64,000 nucleotides of DNA from Cylicocyclus nassatus (GCA_958299035.1 CATQJL010000223.1:46240162-46304161); one strand, 5' to 3'; shown: positions 12,180 through 23,185, counted from the stretch's first letter. Made by a program: numbers and translations. The notes: generated by a model from the sequence alone, not told the origin.

Positions 12180-13160
12180 TTTTCAGCGGTTCATAATTAT
12201 ACAAATTACACTTCAAACAAAAACCCTTTTTTAACTCAAAACTGCAAAGTTTCGATTCAAATATCTGCTAAACACTGGACTCAGTGCAGTTCCAAGAAGC
12301 TTTACTCTTCTCAGATAGCTCAAAATGCTTTTGAAATTAGGGTCCAAAGTAGTTCAACCATCCTAATAAGCTTCTATGGGGGCTATAAGGCATATTAGTT
12401 TTTTGATAAATACTTTGCTTGAAGCTTGGAGAATCCGTTGTATTCGTCGCTTTTTTCTATAAAGTTCGAACCTTACATATATTACCACGATCTCGAGGCT
12501 CAAGACTCAGCTTCTATAGTCCTATGATACCCTAAGCACAAAGTATGTACGAGTTTGTGGGATTTTTTGTTAGGCTAGAAAAGCTCTACATCTCTTAGCG
12601 TTTGCTTTGACCACGCAGCCGTCATCTTAGTGTTGAGCCAGACCTCGCGGGGAAGCGGCGTACGCGGCGTACGCAGCGTACGCTCGGTACATTTCATCAT
12701 AGGAGCATACGCGGCGTACGCTGTGTACGTCGCGTACGCCGCGCAGTTTGGCTCAACCCTTACGAAATTGGTTATGCCTCCCATGTCAAACACACTTTTC
12801 GAGGATTTTTAGATCTAAAGCCCCAAGATGTAAAAAGTTCAAATATCTCGGCATGAATGTATCAACATACAAGCTAAGCACTTGTCTCATCGCAATTCTT
12901 TGCGCGAGATAGAAGCTGGGTTTTATGTCTCAAAACTACATCAGCTTTAGGGTTAAGTACTTGATTTAACCGCGACAACTACATCGGGACTTTACAAGCT
13001 TCAAAGGAGTATCGATCGTAGCTCAATTTGTTTCACAGCATTGACAGAAGCTAGACAGAGTCCCTGAATCGCTGAAAAACAGGCATTTTTGGAGCGCATT
13101 GACTCCAACTTATAAGTCAAAAAAGAACCTTCATTTGAGGTGTGCGTATAATTATGAACC
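12180..13160. repeat. Repeat bounded by GCGGTTCATAATTATA ends
   Basis: Left end GCGGTTCATAATTATAC at ~12183; right end, in inverted orientation, GTGCGTATAATTATGAACCG at ~13141. Related ends occur alone at ~12015, ~48222 and ~48392. The interior 12290-12400 resembles 46610-46700, so this is a dispersed family. It is interrupted by the small element at 12630-12759. Superfamily not determined; TA-target elements are a possibility. Confidence 0.5.
12630..12759. mobile_element. GCGTACGC-rich mini-element, copy 1 (TTA target)
   Basis: A 130-bp element with ends GTGTTGAGCCAGAC and GTTTGGCTCAACCC, flanked by TTA at 12627-12629 and 12760-12762. Inside, GCGTACGC-type palindromes repeat on both sides of a conserved centre TTTCATCATAGGAG. 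A 3-bp TTA duplication and G-rich termini fit PIF/Harbinger MITEs. Other copies: 19613-19719, 38365-38493, 48005-48125. Confidence 0.8.
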
Positions 13161-13594
13161 GACTAGCTTGCTTACCCGGCTCCGCTCGGCCCTGTCAAAA
13201 CACTGTAATAAAGGTCCCATCCTTATCTCTGTACAGCCTTTCCCTGTGTCCACTTCTACACTTCATTTCCCGTTCCATTCCCTGTGTTGTTTTCGAAGTC
13301 AGCATGCCTACACCCCGCCAACTCCCGCCCTGTAGCCCAAACTTTGCAAAAAATCGATAAAGTCGGTAAAAGTAATCTTGTATTCGGCTGGAAACTAATA
13401 TTGTATTCGGAATCGCCATGCTCATATACCCCCCTGTGCCAACTCCCGGCCCCGTAGGTGAACTCTGCAAAAAATCGATAAAATCGTTATCGATCGACGA
13501 CGAAAAATGCCTATGACACGCTACCCGCCCCGAAGTATATGTGTGCCAAGTTTGGTCCAAATCGGTTCAGAAATAAAAATTTCTATTTCGCACA
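13161..13594. repeat. Truncated copy of the GTACGTATG foldback family
   Basis: Shares blocks with 23745-24654 and 33707-34105: a CCCGGCTCCGC segment, repeated AAAAATCGATAAA tracts, the AACTCCC...CCCCGTAG units, and GTATGTGTGCCAAGTTTGGT near 13540. It stops where the large palindromic element begins at 13597. Confidence 0.7.
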
Positions 13595-13596
13595 TA

Positions 13597-15069
13597 GGCG
13601 GGGTTCATACCGATTCCCATGTTCTGGAACTGTTCCCGCACAGTTCTCGCACTGTGCTGGAACTATGCGGGAACGGTTCCAGAACTGTGCTGCATGCGCT
13701 GCAGCCGCCCGCATCGTTTTGAACGGCGGGAGTTGAAGAATTTTGACCGTTCTCAACGGTTTTTCTTTCGAATTTCTCTCATTTTGGCCTTATTCCTCCA
13801 CCCCGCTTCCATTTTTTATCAGCCAAACTTCGAAACTCGAAGCGGGGTAGAAAAATGAGCGCATTTCTGCTCTGCGTATGCGACAAAATGAGTGTTCTCG
13901 TGTTCGTCCATTATCTCTTCGTTTTGGTTTTAATTTTTGCTCGTATCTTTGCTCAAGACAACTTCATTTGTTCCAGGAAGCGGCTGCGCAGTTTCCATAG
14001 CATCTGCCACGAATTAGGGAGTAGGAGCAATTCTGAAACTGCATGAATTGGGACTTGTCTTTTGCTTTTGATGATTTTGGGCGTTCTCAGCCTCTTTCGT
14101 TTTTCCATATCGTTGCTTCTTCGTTCTTTCTTCTACCCCGCTTCTCCTAGTGATGAGAAAAGCTGTAAATTGGAGGCGGGGTTGAGGATTGAACGCTGTT
14201 CTGCTCCATGTATCCGGATAGATGGGCCTTCGTGCGCTCGTCCATTCTCTCAACGCTATTTTTGTTCAGATCTACTTTATGTGTTCCAGCAAATCGATAC
14301 GTAGTTTCGCATCTGTATTGAAATTAACATAGACAAGTTTCAGGAACAAATGAAGTAGGCCTGGACAAAAATGGCAGAGAAGATGGACGAGCGCACGAAG
14401 GTCCACCTTCCCGGATACATGAAGCAGAACAGCGTCCAGTCCTCAACCCCGCTTCAACTTCGCATCTTTCCTCATTACTAAGAGAAGTGGGATAGAAGAA
14501 AGAACGAAGAAGCAACGATATGGAGAAATGAAAGAGGCTGAGAACGCCCAAAATCATTGAAAGCAAGAGACAAGTGCCAATTTATGCAATTTCAGAATTG
14601 CTCCTACTCCCTAATTCGTGGCAGATGCTATGGAAACTGCGCAGCCGCTTCCTGGAACAAATGAAGTTGTCTTGAGCAAAAATACGAGCAAAAATTAAAA
14701 CCAAAGCGAAGAGAGAATGGACGAACACGAGAACACTCATTTTGTCGCATACGCAGAGCAGAAAGGCGCTCATTTTTCTACCCCGCTTCGAGTTTCGAAG
14801 TTTGGCTGATCAAAAATGGAAGCAGAGTGGAGGAATAAGGCCAAAATGAGAGAAATTCGAAGGAAAAACCGTTGAGAACGGTCAAAATTCTTCAACTCCC
14901 GCCGTTCAAAACGGTGTGGGGCGGCTGCAGCGCATGCAGCACAGTTCTGGAACTGTTTCCGCACAGTTCCCGCACAGTTCCAGCACAGTGCGAGAACTGT
15001 GCGAGAACTGTGCGAGAACAGTGCGGTTCCGAACAGTTCCAGAACGTGGGAATCAGTATAAACCCAGCC
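13597..15069. mobile_element. 1.47-kb full-length palindromic element, TA target
   Basis: The two halves (13597-~14330 and ~14335-15069) are inverted copies of each other across their whole length. Ends are GGCGGGGTTCATAC / GGCTGGGTTTATAC, flanked by TA at 13595-13596 and 15070-15071, as for Tc1/mariner-like elements. Near each end is a cluster of short GGAACTGT / GAGAACTGTGC repeats (13622-13690 and 14942-15045). The same 60-80-codon ORFs appear in both halves because of the symmetry; they encode nothing recognisable. No transposase. Confidence 0.8.
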
Positions 15070-15610
15070 TAACCTTTACCTTGCAGAATTAGTGAGTTGC
15101 GGCAAAAAGCTTCATTGTGCTCTAAACTTGGCAAAAAATTCTACTGAGTCTGATTACTTATGAAGCAGGATTTTCATGCTAATTTTACCACTCAACTTCT
15201 ACTATGTCTTCAGAATGAATAATGTAACCTCGAGTCATTTGTGACTTAATATGTGAGATTGCACACTAAGCCCTTTCAGCGACGGCACCTATACTAGTAA
15301 TTTCCCAGTAAAACATTTTCTAGCCTAACAAAATGTAGAAATGTGTTTTAATGACTAACATATAACCAACTAAAACAAAAGAAACAAGGAAACAAGGAAA
15401 AATCACTGGAAATGAGCAGGTTCTGGTTTCGATGTTCGTCAGTTAGCGTGTACACTGTGCACTACGCATATTAAGTTGCAAATAACTCGACGATAGTCAT
15501 TCTTAAGAAAGACAGTGAGAAAACTGTTACGGTCTGTCTGGCATAGGTTATGAGCGAAGCATTACCATAAGGCGCAATTTTGTGTTCAAAATTAGCGACA
15601 TAGAAGCGAC

Positions 15611-15700
15611 GAATTCGAAACGCACAAGCGTACCCTGATTGGCGACGCGGCAGCGACGCGCAGTTTTCTCCGCCCAGCGCGACAGCGACCACGAACTTGA
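15611..15700 (-). repeat. 90-bp repeat, inverted partner of 18415-18505
   Basis: GC-rich block containing GCGCAGTTTTCTCCGCCCAG and CGAATTC, present in opposite orientation at 18415-18505. The two copies flank the 248-residue gene (17219-18353) and the 550-bp TTAA element. Confidence 0.75.
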
Positions 15701-15804
15701 TTTTTGCGCATGATGGTGCTTCGTGAAAGGAGATTGGTATTGACAGTAGATTTTGGGAACGAATTGCCATATCCTTGCAACCTTGCGAGTGTAGAATTCT
15801 AGCT

Positions 15805-16354
15805 TTAACACGTTTCGGACCGGTGCTGCACATGGTGCAGCACGCTACTTCGAAGGATCCTTTTGGCGTTTACAGGAGGTTTTCTTTTAGTCCAAGGTTA
15901 TCCAGTCAAAGGCCTAAGCTTCTACTTTCCAAATGACTCTTTAGAGTTGTGCCGCCGATATTTGTTTAGGAGATATGAGCGCAAATCGAACAACAGTTAC
16001 AACGAAGCGCGGCAGCGCGAACGACGCGTGCGACGTCGCAACTTGTCTTTGCTTCCATTTCGAAGAGAAAAACCATAGTTTTAGTACTGATGCGTACCGC
16101 TTACAGCATAGATACTTTTTGATATTATTAGAAACTGAGTTCTTGTTCCTGTCTTTCAGGAAAGCTTAGAAGTCCTTCTTAAGCGACGAAATTTAAACAC
16201 TTTGGATTCACTCAAAACTTTGGGTGTAGAACTTATCTGATAAGCTAATTATAGATATAGCACACAGTCTCCGAAATAAGGTCCCTTTGTTGGCTAACGG
16301 CTGAAAGTACCCTCTTTATCGCCGCGCGCGATTTCGCGGTCCGAAACGTGTTAA
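15805..16354. mobile_element. TTAA-flanked element (piggyBac-type or similar)
   Basis: TTAA at 15805-15808 and 16351-16354 is followed by the inverted ends CACGTTTCGGACCG and its exact complement. The perfect 14-bp inverted repeat next to the TTAA tetranucleotide is typical of piggyBac-like or PALTTAA-type nematode elements. The body is ~540 bp without a transposase. Related TTAA ends (CAC-TTGACGAC) occur at 36273 and 46239. Confidence 0.75.
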
Positions 16355-17218
16355 ACATGCTGACATTGTTATCAGCCCTTGCACGACATTAGAAGGCGAG
16401 GTTGAGAGAGACGATAAAGTAAGCTTTTGCCAAAAATCGTCGGGAAACTTCTTATTGTTTTTTCTGCATGAAAGGGTCCGTGTTCGGAGTCCTTTTCAGG
16501 CACACATTGTAAACTGTCGTCCGACAGATACATAATGTCCATACAAAAGTTTCCAGAAATCAAGCCTCTTAAAAGATTATCTTCACAGCTTTCAATGATT
16601 TCTGTTTTCTAATGGTAAATCGGCGCTGCTAATGCCACAATCAGAGTAGCATTTGATGGCACGAGCCATAATTACAAAAGTTCAGCACCAGACTCTTCTT
16701 CATCAATTAAAATTCACCCTCTAGCATTGATCTACTTCCTTCTTTCCCTGTCCACAGCATCATTTTCTTATTTTCTTCGTCGTCTTCGCTCCAGATTCGC
16801 ATTGACTATGGGAGAAATTATACTCAGAGTTCTCCCAAATCCCATCTCATCAGCTGAAGTTTGCCCAGCAATAAAATAGGTGCGTCCGTTTCATGTAATA
16901 TACCTAAAATTCCAGCAAGTGGGGAGATTGATTCTCTCTATAACATCCATGTCAGACCAGACTGTTGGTGATCTCTCAAGGGCAAGCTATGCCTTTAGGC
17001 GTCTATGTCAACTGGTTCGGCTTAGGCTGACATGACGACGCCTGGGATGATTGAACATGATTGTACAGTGTATACGAAGGAAAATAAAACCGCATTGGTG
17101 TAGCTCTTGCAACGCTTTTCCTGTACAGCACGAGCAAATGGGCGTTGCGCGCCAATTAAGACCTCATTTAGATCGAAAATATTTCGAATTTGTTAATGTC
17201 ATCCATGGGGCTTTATTT
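16355..17218. other. Downstream flank of the 248-residue gene, nothing recognised
   Basis: AT-rich with no gene seen. The sequence just beyond the stop codon (17150-17218) presumably includes the 3' UTR of the minus-strand gene; GCTTTATTTTTATAAC around 17211 contains, on the minus strand, AATAAA, a possible polyadenylation signal directly after the stop. Confidence 0.4.
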
Positions 17219-18353
17219 TTATAACTTACTACGTGGCCTCCTGCCCTCGGGATTTGCATTTATGTGCAGGAATTTATTTATCGCATTGACGACCTTATCC
17301 ACTATCAGGTCGGGTTCTTCGGGATCTGAAAGAAACTTCTGAAGCGGATGCAATTTCAAAAAAGTACCTATTATATTTTTTTCTTCTTGCAAGTCCCGCT
17401 TCCGCTTCTTCCGTTCTTCTTCTTTCTTCTTCTTCTCCTCTTCTTCTTCTGATTTTTCAGCTGTTATAGGCAGGCTAGATATCAACAATGGAAGAAATCG
17501 TACTTGTGCATTTCGTAACATGTCTTGTAGGCTTGATGGAGACTCGCCTTTGAATTTCGCAATAGGCTGAAACAATAGATTCGATTTAGTAAAGATCGTG
17601 TAATATGGTAAGAGCGTAAACTCATGGTAAGAGCGTAAACTCACCTCCGTGGGGATCTCGTATACTTCTTGTGGTTCAGCAGGGATCTCAAATACTTCTT
17701 GTAGCAAAACAGAAGATGGTGCAATGCTTAGCCCAGATTTTTCTTCATCACTATATCCTATCGTGACGACTTCAGGGAGCACACTCAGCGGTTGTGACTT
17801 TTCTTCTTTAAGTATTTATTTGTTTTCTTTTCCTCGTCGCTATCCAGTATTACTATCACATCACCAAACATGGGTGAGGGGCTACTTTCAACAACAGTTT
17901 CCGATGACATGTTAGTTTTGACATCCAATTCTTTCACCCGAGATGCTGGCTACTTGATTCAAGCTCCTACAGCAGATGTAAAAGTTGAGAGAAAAAAGGG
18001 TGTGAACGTAACTAGACTAAGATGCTAGATGGTACCGAATATGACAACAACAAAATTGCAATGTTTTAGAAACTACCAAGTCAAACACTCTCAAAACAGA
18101 TGTAAAATCAGATTAGGCATATTTTTCTGAATAAGTACTTACCTGTTTCTGGTGTTTTCTGCTTATTAGTCTGCGTGCTAAACGGTCTCGCAACCTTCCA
18201 TTTTCATTGGGATTTTTAGCAAGTCTAGACGACTGTTTTGACATAAGTTCTATAAAGAAAAGAATAATCATGTAGGAACCGGAGACTTATGAACTACTAA
18301 AACTCACCTGAATCGCTGTGAGCAATGAATGGGCGGCTACGGTCGGGATTCAT
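17219..18353 (-). CDS. Unrecognised 248-residue protein, five exons
   Basis: I do not recognise the family. Exons on the minus strand: 18308-18353 (start MNPDRSRPFIAHSDS), 18143-18249, 17865-17949, 17645-17805 and 17219-17566. They sum to 747 nt with matching phases, and sites are good (e.g. CAG|GTAAGT, TTTCAG). The weakest choices are the acceptor at 17949 (AAGTAG) and the 59-nt intron 17806-17864 (acceptor TTAAAG). Features: a basic N-terminal stretch (RLRDRLARRLISRKHQKQ), a middle with two near-repeats of EV.EIP (EVFEIPAEPQEVYEIP), a Glu then Lys/Arg charged run (SEEEEEKKKKEEERKKRKR) likely helical or coiled coil, and a C-terminal LIVDKVVNAINKF helix-like segment. An AG before the ATG at 18356-18357 could be a spliced-leader acceptor. 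If intron 3 is retained, frame 1 continues with DVIVILDSDEEKK and stops at 17785. A nuclear role would fit the charge pattern but is inference. Confidence 0.6.
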
Positions 18354-18414
18354 GTCTAAAAAAGGAAAGGGAAGAATTAAAAGCAGTTTTTATACTGGAC
18401 AATGCGCAGAACTT

Positions 18415-18505
18415 CAAGTTCGTGGTCGCTGTCGCGCTCGGCGGAGAAAACTGCGCGTCCCTACCGCGTCGGCAATCAAGGTACGCTTGTGCGTTGCGAA
18501 TTCGT
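18415..18505 (+). repeat. 90-bp repeat, inverted partner of 15611-15700
   Basis: Contains TTCGTGGTCGCTGTCGCGCT and the same GCGGAGAAAACTGCGCGTC core as the copy at 15611-15700. It lies just upstream of the start of the 248-residue gene, so it could sit in that gene's promoter region. Confidence 0.75.
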
Positions 18506-19300
18506 CCACAGAAGCATAATGCGATTCTGTTTGATTTCTTTTGGAAACATGGCCGCCAATGGCTTAATTACAAGCTTGATGCTAGAGTAGTGGTGCTCCA
18601 TATCCACATCTAAAATCCACCGCTACACAGTGTTACCCATGTCTATGAACGCCAAACACCCTTTACATTTTTTACAGTCTAAATCAGCTTCTGCAGGCCT
18701 TTGGCATACATGCTCAGCAATTGCGTTGAGGTGAAGTGCTCAAATTATGAAGAAAGGGACCCATCAGACTGATTCCAACAAATGCATTTAATGCGAGATT
18801 AGTTACAGATTCCTCCCAATTCCCATAAGACTTTGTCAAGATTATGGAAAGAAAAGTAACCGATATTTTTGCCTATGGGTAGCAAAATCATTATTCTGAA
18901 AATCAACGAGTTGGAGTTGTTACTGCAGTTGAATTCGCCACAGCGTTTTTGAGTGCGCATTGTTTTTTGATAATAACCAAGTTATGAATTTTAGTGAAAC
19001 TTTGCCATACTGTCAAGGCCTTTCAAAGTATGGACAATCTGTAAGCGATCTTCAGGCTTATATCATATCTAAGAGGCAAATATATGGTTGTGAAGATCGT
19101 CATTGCTATTCTGTGAAATTTTTAGTGGAGTTTTTTTTTAAATTCACCATTTCCCCAAGTGGGGTACGAGGTCATGATGGCATACTAGCATGGGCCCCAC
19201 AAGGCAAACCCCCCAGTTGCGCAGCGAAAGCGAGAAACGCTTCGGAGGGGACATGGTCCGGTGCTGGTCACTCCGTACTGCTGGTTACCCCGCCCATTTC
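18506..19300. other. Intergenic, nothing recognised
   Basis: AT-rich; no gene, RNA or complete element recognised. GC content rises after 19150 into repeat fragments. Confidence 0.35.
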
Positions 19301-19484
19301 AGGTGAATGGCGCGCTCGGTGTATACCAAAGTTGCAGGCCCGCGACTTGCATTGCGTTCTTCTCTAAAACGTTTTGGGGGTTTTGCGGATTCTCGCCTGT
19401 ATATTCGATATGGCCTTCAGAAGGGCTAGAAGCGATTAAAACAGGGAAATCGAGAATTTGGGTAGACGGTGCCTTTAAGGGGCA
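19301..19484 (+). repeat. Fragment of the TTAAAGGCACCGTCC repeat family
   Basis: Ends with GAGAATTTGGGTAGACGGTGCCTTTAA at about 19457-19483, matching the element ends near 43303, 43367-43726 and 48954. Only one end is visible, so this copy is truncated. Confidence 0.6.
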
Positions 19485-19612
19485 AGCTTTTCGTCTTCGA
19501 CATGCATAATATGATTCACCCCGCATACTGCAGACAGAGATTTCGTCAAAATAAGGTTGCTGACAATATCGATCTAGCTGGCCATCTCTTTAACTGATGA
19601 AGGTTAGAGTTA

Positions 19613-19719
19613 GGTCAACTGCGCTGGGAAAGTGGCGTACACGGCGTACGCAGCGTATGCTTACTATATTTCATCATAGGAGCGTACGCCGCTTTTCAAG
19701 CGAAGTCTGGCCCAACCCC
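19613..19719. mobile_element. GCGTACGC-rich mini-element, copy 2 (degenerate)
   Basis: Contains the conserved TTTCATCATAGGAG centre flanked by GGCGTACGC repeats and the right end GTCTGGCCCAACCC. The left end follows TTA at 19610-19612; the right target copy is not exact (CTA). Shorter and more diverged than the other three copies. Confidence 0.65.
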
Positions 19720-19810
19720 TAGGCGCTCAATGTTTCAAGAGGATGTTTGATTGGATAATGGTGTGGGATACTTACTTACTTAGATGGCCCCCTCACGTGA
19801 TGTGCGGGCC

Positions 19811-20230
19811 TCAGTACGGAATTTGCATCCCGTCCTTCACGTCATCAACGATCTTCTTGGTTGTCGTTCTGTGGCGGCGTCCACGAGTTCCGGAGGCTAA
19901 GATCGTATCCAGCTGATTTCTCAGCTGGTTTATCCGTTCCACGAACACGTCTGCCCATCTCGTTGGTGGTCTTCTTCGGGGACGTTTGGCTTCGCGAGGA
20001 ATCCACTCAGATGTTCTTAGTGTCCATCTGTCGTCTGTTCTTCTCATGGTGTGACCGGCTCATCGGGTTTCGCTTTCGCAACGTATTCCGCTGGGTCACG
20101 AAGACGGGACATTCTTCTCATATTCGTACTGCGAAGTCCGACAAGGTGTTGCTATGTCGGCTCATGCTCAGAAGAGTGCGCTCGAGCGCTCTGTGGGTGG
20201 TCCGTAGAACTTTCGACGCGGCTACAGTGT
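19811..20230 (-). pseudogene. RTE-type LINE fragment, C-terminal part of the reverse transcriptase ORF
   Basis: On the minus strand 19811-20047 reads MRRTDDRWTLRTSEWIP, then PREAKRPRRRPPTRWADVF. These are hallmark phrases of the C-terminal region of RTE-clade retrotransposon proteins found widely in nematodes and trematodes. Upstream (20048-20230) the same protein is recognisable but broken by stops and frameshifts, so the copy is dead. Its upstream continuation is disrupted by the inverted duplication at 20231-20767. Confidence 0.75.
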
Positions 20231-20767
20231 CGTGTACCTCGGACGTTCGATGAACATGGAAAACGATTTTGGTGAAGACTTTAAGAGAAGAAGAAGAGCC
20301 GCCTGGGCCGCCTTCGGGCCTCTTAAAGGCAGCGTCCAGGCAGATCTGGACCTATGGGGCTTTTACGTGGAAAGTACTTTTGGGGCACTAACTAAGGCAC
20401 TGCCCAAGCGGCAGCTCATGTAGTGCTCTAATGGCTGAGATATTCTTCTCGAAACTGGCCCCCGCGAACGTATTCGCATAGATTCATGGCAGTTTCGCGC
20501 CAGGATCCACGCTTTGCGCCATGAATCCATGCGAAACACGGTCGCGGGGTCCAGTTTCGAGGGAAATATCTCAGCCATTACAGCACTACCTGAGCTGCCG
20601 CTTGGGCAGTGCCTTAGTTAGGGCCCCAAAAGTACTTTCCACGTAAAAGCCCCATAGGTCAGGATCTGCCTTTAAGAGGCCCGAAGGCGGCCCAGGCGGC
20701 TCTTCTTCTCCTGTTAAAGTCTTCCCCAAAATCGTTTGCCATGTTCATCGAACGTCCGAGGTACACG
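20231..20767. repeat. Inverted duplication built from LINE sequence
   Basis: Arms 20231-~20490 and ~20510-20767 are inverted copies. Both carry the RTE coding segment VYLGRSMNMENDFGEDF and RRRRAAWAAFGPLK, once on each strand. The centre near 20500 reads GATTCATGGC...GCCATGAATC. Both arms also hold CCAAGCGGCAGCTCA and CTTTTACGTGGAAAGTACTT blocks. Confidence 0.75.
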
Positions 20768-21062
20768 TAAGAAGACGATGTGGGATATGAAAACAAATTT
20801 AGTAGAGGAGATTAAGAATTTGTAGATGCTATGCACACTCCATCAATCACAGCGCAAATTATCACGACTTAATAAGCTGCTAATCTGTCATCTGGTTGGG
20901 TCGGTCTGCAAAGAATGAAATGGTTTACAATGCTTCAACATATGAGAGTTGCATAAGAAGGTGTGCTTAATTTTATTTGGGATTACTTAGCAATCACTCG
21001 ACTGAAAAACTATCAAAAGACAGTACCATTACGTAAGTATATGATGCGATCAATGACCATTG
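20768..21062. other. Short spacer, nothing recognised
   Basis: AT-rich spacer between the LINE-derived palindrome and the hairpin repeat. Confidence 0.3.
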
Positions 21063-21093
21063 CCAGCCTCTGAGAAGCAGAGGTACGCACTGG
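21063..21093 (+). repeat. Terminal hairpin of the dispersed hairpin repeat, copy 3 (short)
   Basis: CCAGCCTCTGAGAAGCAGAGGTACGCACTGG: a shortened form of the hairpins at 5929-5966 and 40137-40174. Right after it, at 21104, a mariner-like end TTAGGTTGTTGCAAAAATAA begins without a visible partner. Confidence 0.55.
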
Positions 21094-21246
21094 TAGAGAA
21101 ATATTAGGTTGTTGCAAAAATAATGTCCTTTTTCTAATTAGGAAATTAATGAGGAAATGCGACAGGATTCATTACACAACAATGCAATGCATAGAAAAGT
21201 AAAAGCATCATCTATCTTTGACATCAATTTGGTTGGGGTAGGGCAC

Positions 21247-21377
21247 TATATGTCGCCGAAAAAGGGCGATCCCTGCGGTCATTTGCGACAAGTAGTTGCG
21301 ACGCGCCCTTGTATATGCGCGGACATGCGTTCCTGCAGAAAATCCGCGCGGGACTCTTCCACACTCGGCGACATATA
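21247..21377. repeat. 131-bp short inverted-repeat element
   Basis: Ends TATATGTCGCCGA and TCGGCGACATATA are a perfect 13-bp inverted repeat. The element may include a TA target at each end. The interior is GC-rich with no ORF of interest. Confidence 0.65.
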
Positions 21378-22160
21378 ATCCTCCACCCATTTGGTTGCAG
21401 TCATTTTTCTTCGTAGGTTTGGCTGACATGTTTCAAACCTGTGCAGCACCTGTTGCATCACGCGAAACAAAACTTTTGAGCACCATGTAAAGTTTTGTCA
21501 TGGTGCACATCATCAAGCCAAAGGTTTCGTTCGTACTTTCGGGATAACTCTTTGGGTCCAACTAGAACTGTTAAAGGCAGTGGCTCGGCAAAAACTCGAC
21601 CTTTTGGTTTTTCGCTTATCTGGGGAATCAATTTTAGTGCGCGGAAATGGCGAAAACCAGCAATCCTCAACCCCCCTCATTTTGAATTTGGCCTAGTGTA
21701 ACGCTTCCTGCCATGGTTAGAGACGCAGAGTTAGAGCTTTAAGGTTTTCTAAGGCTTGTCACAGTTTCAAGATAGATAAACAGATAGACGCCTTTGCTTG
21801 CAAGAGAAAAAAGAAAAAACCAACTAATAAGTAAGTCTATATCTATGGTGAGTCTACCAAGTTGTCGATGGTCGTAAAAACCAACAAGGTCTTGCTAAGA
21901 GCAAAAACAGCTCAGTGTCTCATATTTTACTGCTAAGAAGAGATAGAAAAAATCCGACGCAAGTCGATTCCCCATAATCTCAGCTTTCGAACGGTGTATG
22001 GCTTGTTGACGTATCGAGTTTCCCGACTTAAAAAACCTTCTCCGGTGACCCATAAAAGCCAGTACATTGGAGGAGCCGGGTGGAGCAAGCTAAAAGTAAA
22101 TATCTCCACCCCATTTTCAAAAACTGGCAAGTTTTTCCGCCCAGCAATCTATATACAATC
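21378..22160. other. Intergenic, nothing recognised
   Basis: No supported gene or complete element. Confidence 0.3.
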
Positions 22161-22162
22161 TA

Positions 22163-23185
22163 TTAGGTCGGTGCAAAAGTTTTGTCAGTTTTTTCAATCC
22201 ATCGGCGATCACGCTAGAATGAAGATAGACAAAGACTTCAAAGTGTGTCCGATGCAAAATTTCTTCCTCTTTCCAGCTGCTCAACTTCTATTGTGTTTCG
22301 TTGCGAGAGTGACGAGATATATGCTGGAAATTACAACTGCTCGTTTTTACCATGTCCAACTTTGACTAATTTTTAGAATTTTTGTATGGGACTTTCGAAG
22401 GAGCACTAATAACCAGCAGATGGGGCAAACCTTTTGCCAATCTATGCAATTTTTCTCTTTTTTCCAACTGCGTTTTCAGATTTTTGCTAAATAATTTTCT
22501 AAAAGTCTTGTCTTGTGAAAAAATCGCATAACCTGTTATTGCACTAAAACACTGCAAAATCTACAGAACACTGAGGTTTCAACACTTAATTATTACTACC
22601 GCTACCATTACAAAGTAAATGAGCGATTTTCGCTTCAAATTATGAAGATTTTGAAACATAGGTTACGTCAGTGCGCACCCCTGAAATTGAGAAATACTGC
22701 GATTTTCCCCACAAATTTCGCCTGTCTCGGCAAAAAAAGACAAGTGTTAGAAGGAGGAGAAAAAGTTGCATCGACTGGTGACTGAAGTGTTCAACATTTT
22801 ATGTTCTACGAAGTTAAAATAGGCTGAATGTAAAATTTGGTCACTTCAAAAAATAAATCGTAGAAATTCGGAAAGACAAGCCGTAGGGCTATAAAAAATT
22901 GCATCTGTTGGCAAAAGGTTTGCTCTATCTGCTGGTTATTAGTGCTCCTCCGAAAGTCTTATATAAAAATTTTGAAAATTAGCGAAATTTGGACGTGGTA
23001 AAAACGAGTGGTTGTAATTTCCAGCAAATATCTCGTCACTTTCGCAACGGAACACAATGGCAGTTTAGCAACTGAAAAGAGGGAGAAATTCTGCATCGGA
23101 TACATTTCGAAGTGTTAGTTTATCTTCATTCTGACGTGTTTACCGATGAATTGGAAAAACTGACAAAACTTTTGCACCAACCTAA
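22163..23185. mobile_element. Mariner-type foldback element, TA target
   Basis: Ends TTAGGTCGGTGCAAAAGTTT and its inverted match AAACTTTTGCACCAACCTAA, flanked by TA at 22161-22162 and 23186-23187. TTAGGTTGGTGCAAAAGT is a classic mariner terminus. The 1.02-kb body is largely palindromic (22190-22560 against 22850-23160), so it is a non-autonomous foldback without transposase. Relatives: part of 28550-28700 and 60166-60843. Confidence 0.85.

Noticed and set aside
13855..14773. Mirrored ORFs MSAFLLCVCDKMSVLVF on both strands
   Set aside because: Both copies come from the two arms of one palindromic element; hydrophobic, no known family, no splice or start context.
17219..17782. Single-exon reading of the unrecognised gene
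   Set aside because: The segment 17567-17644 within it has good GT and TTTCAG sites and a tandem 19-bp duplication, so it is better treated as an intron.
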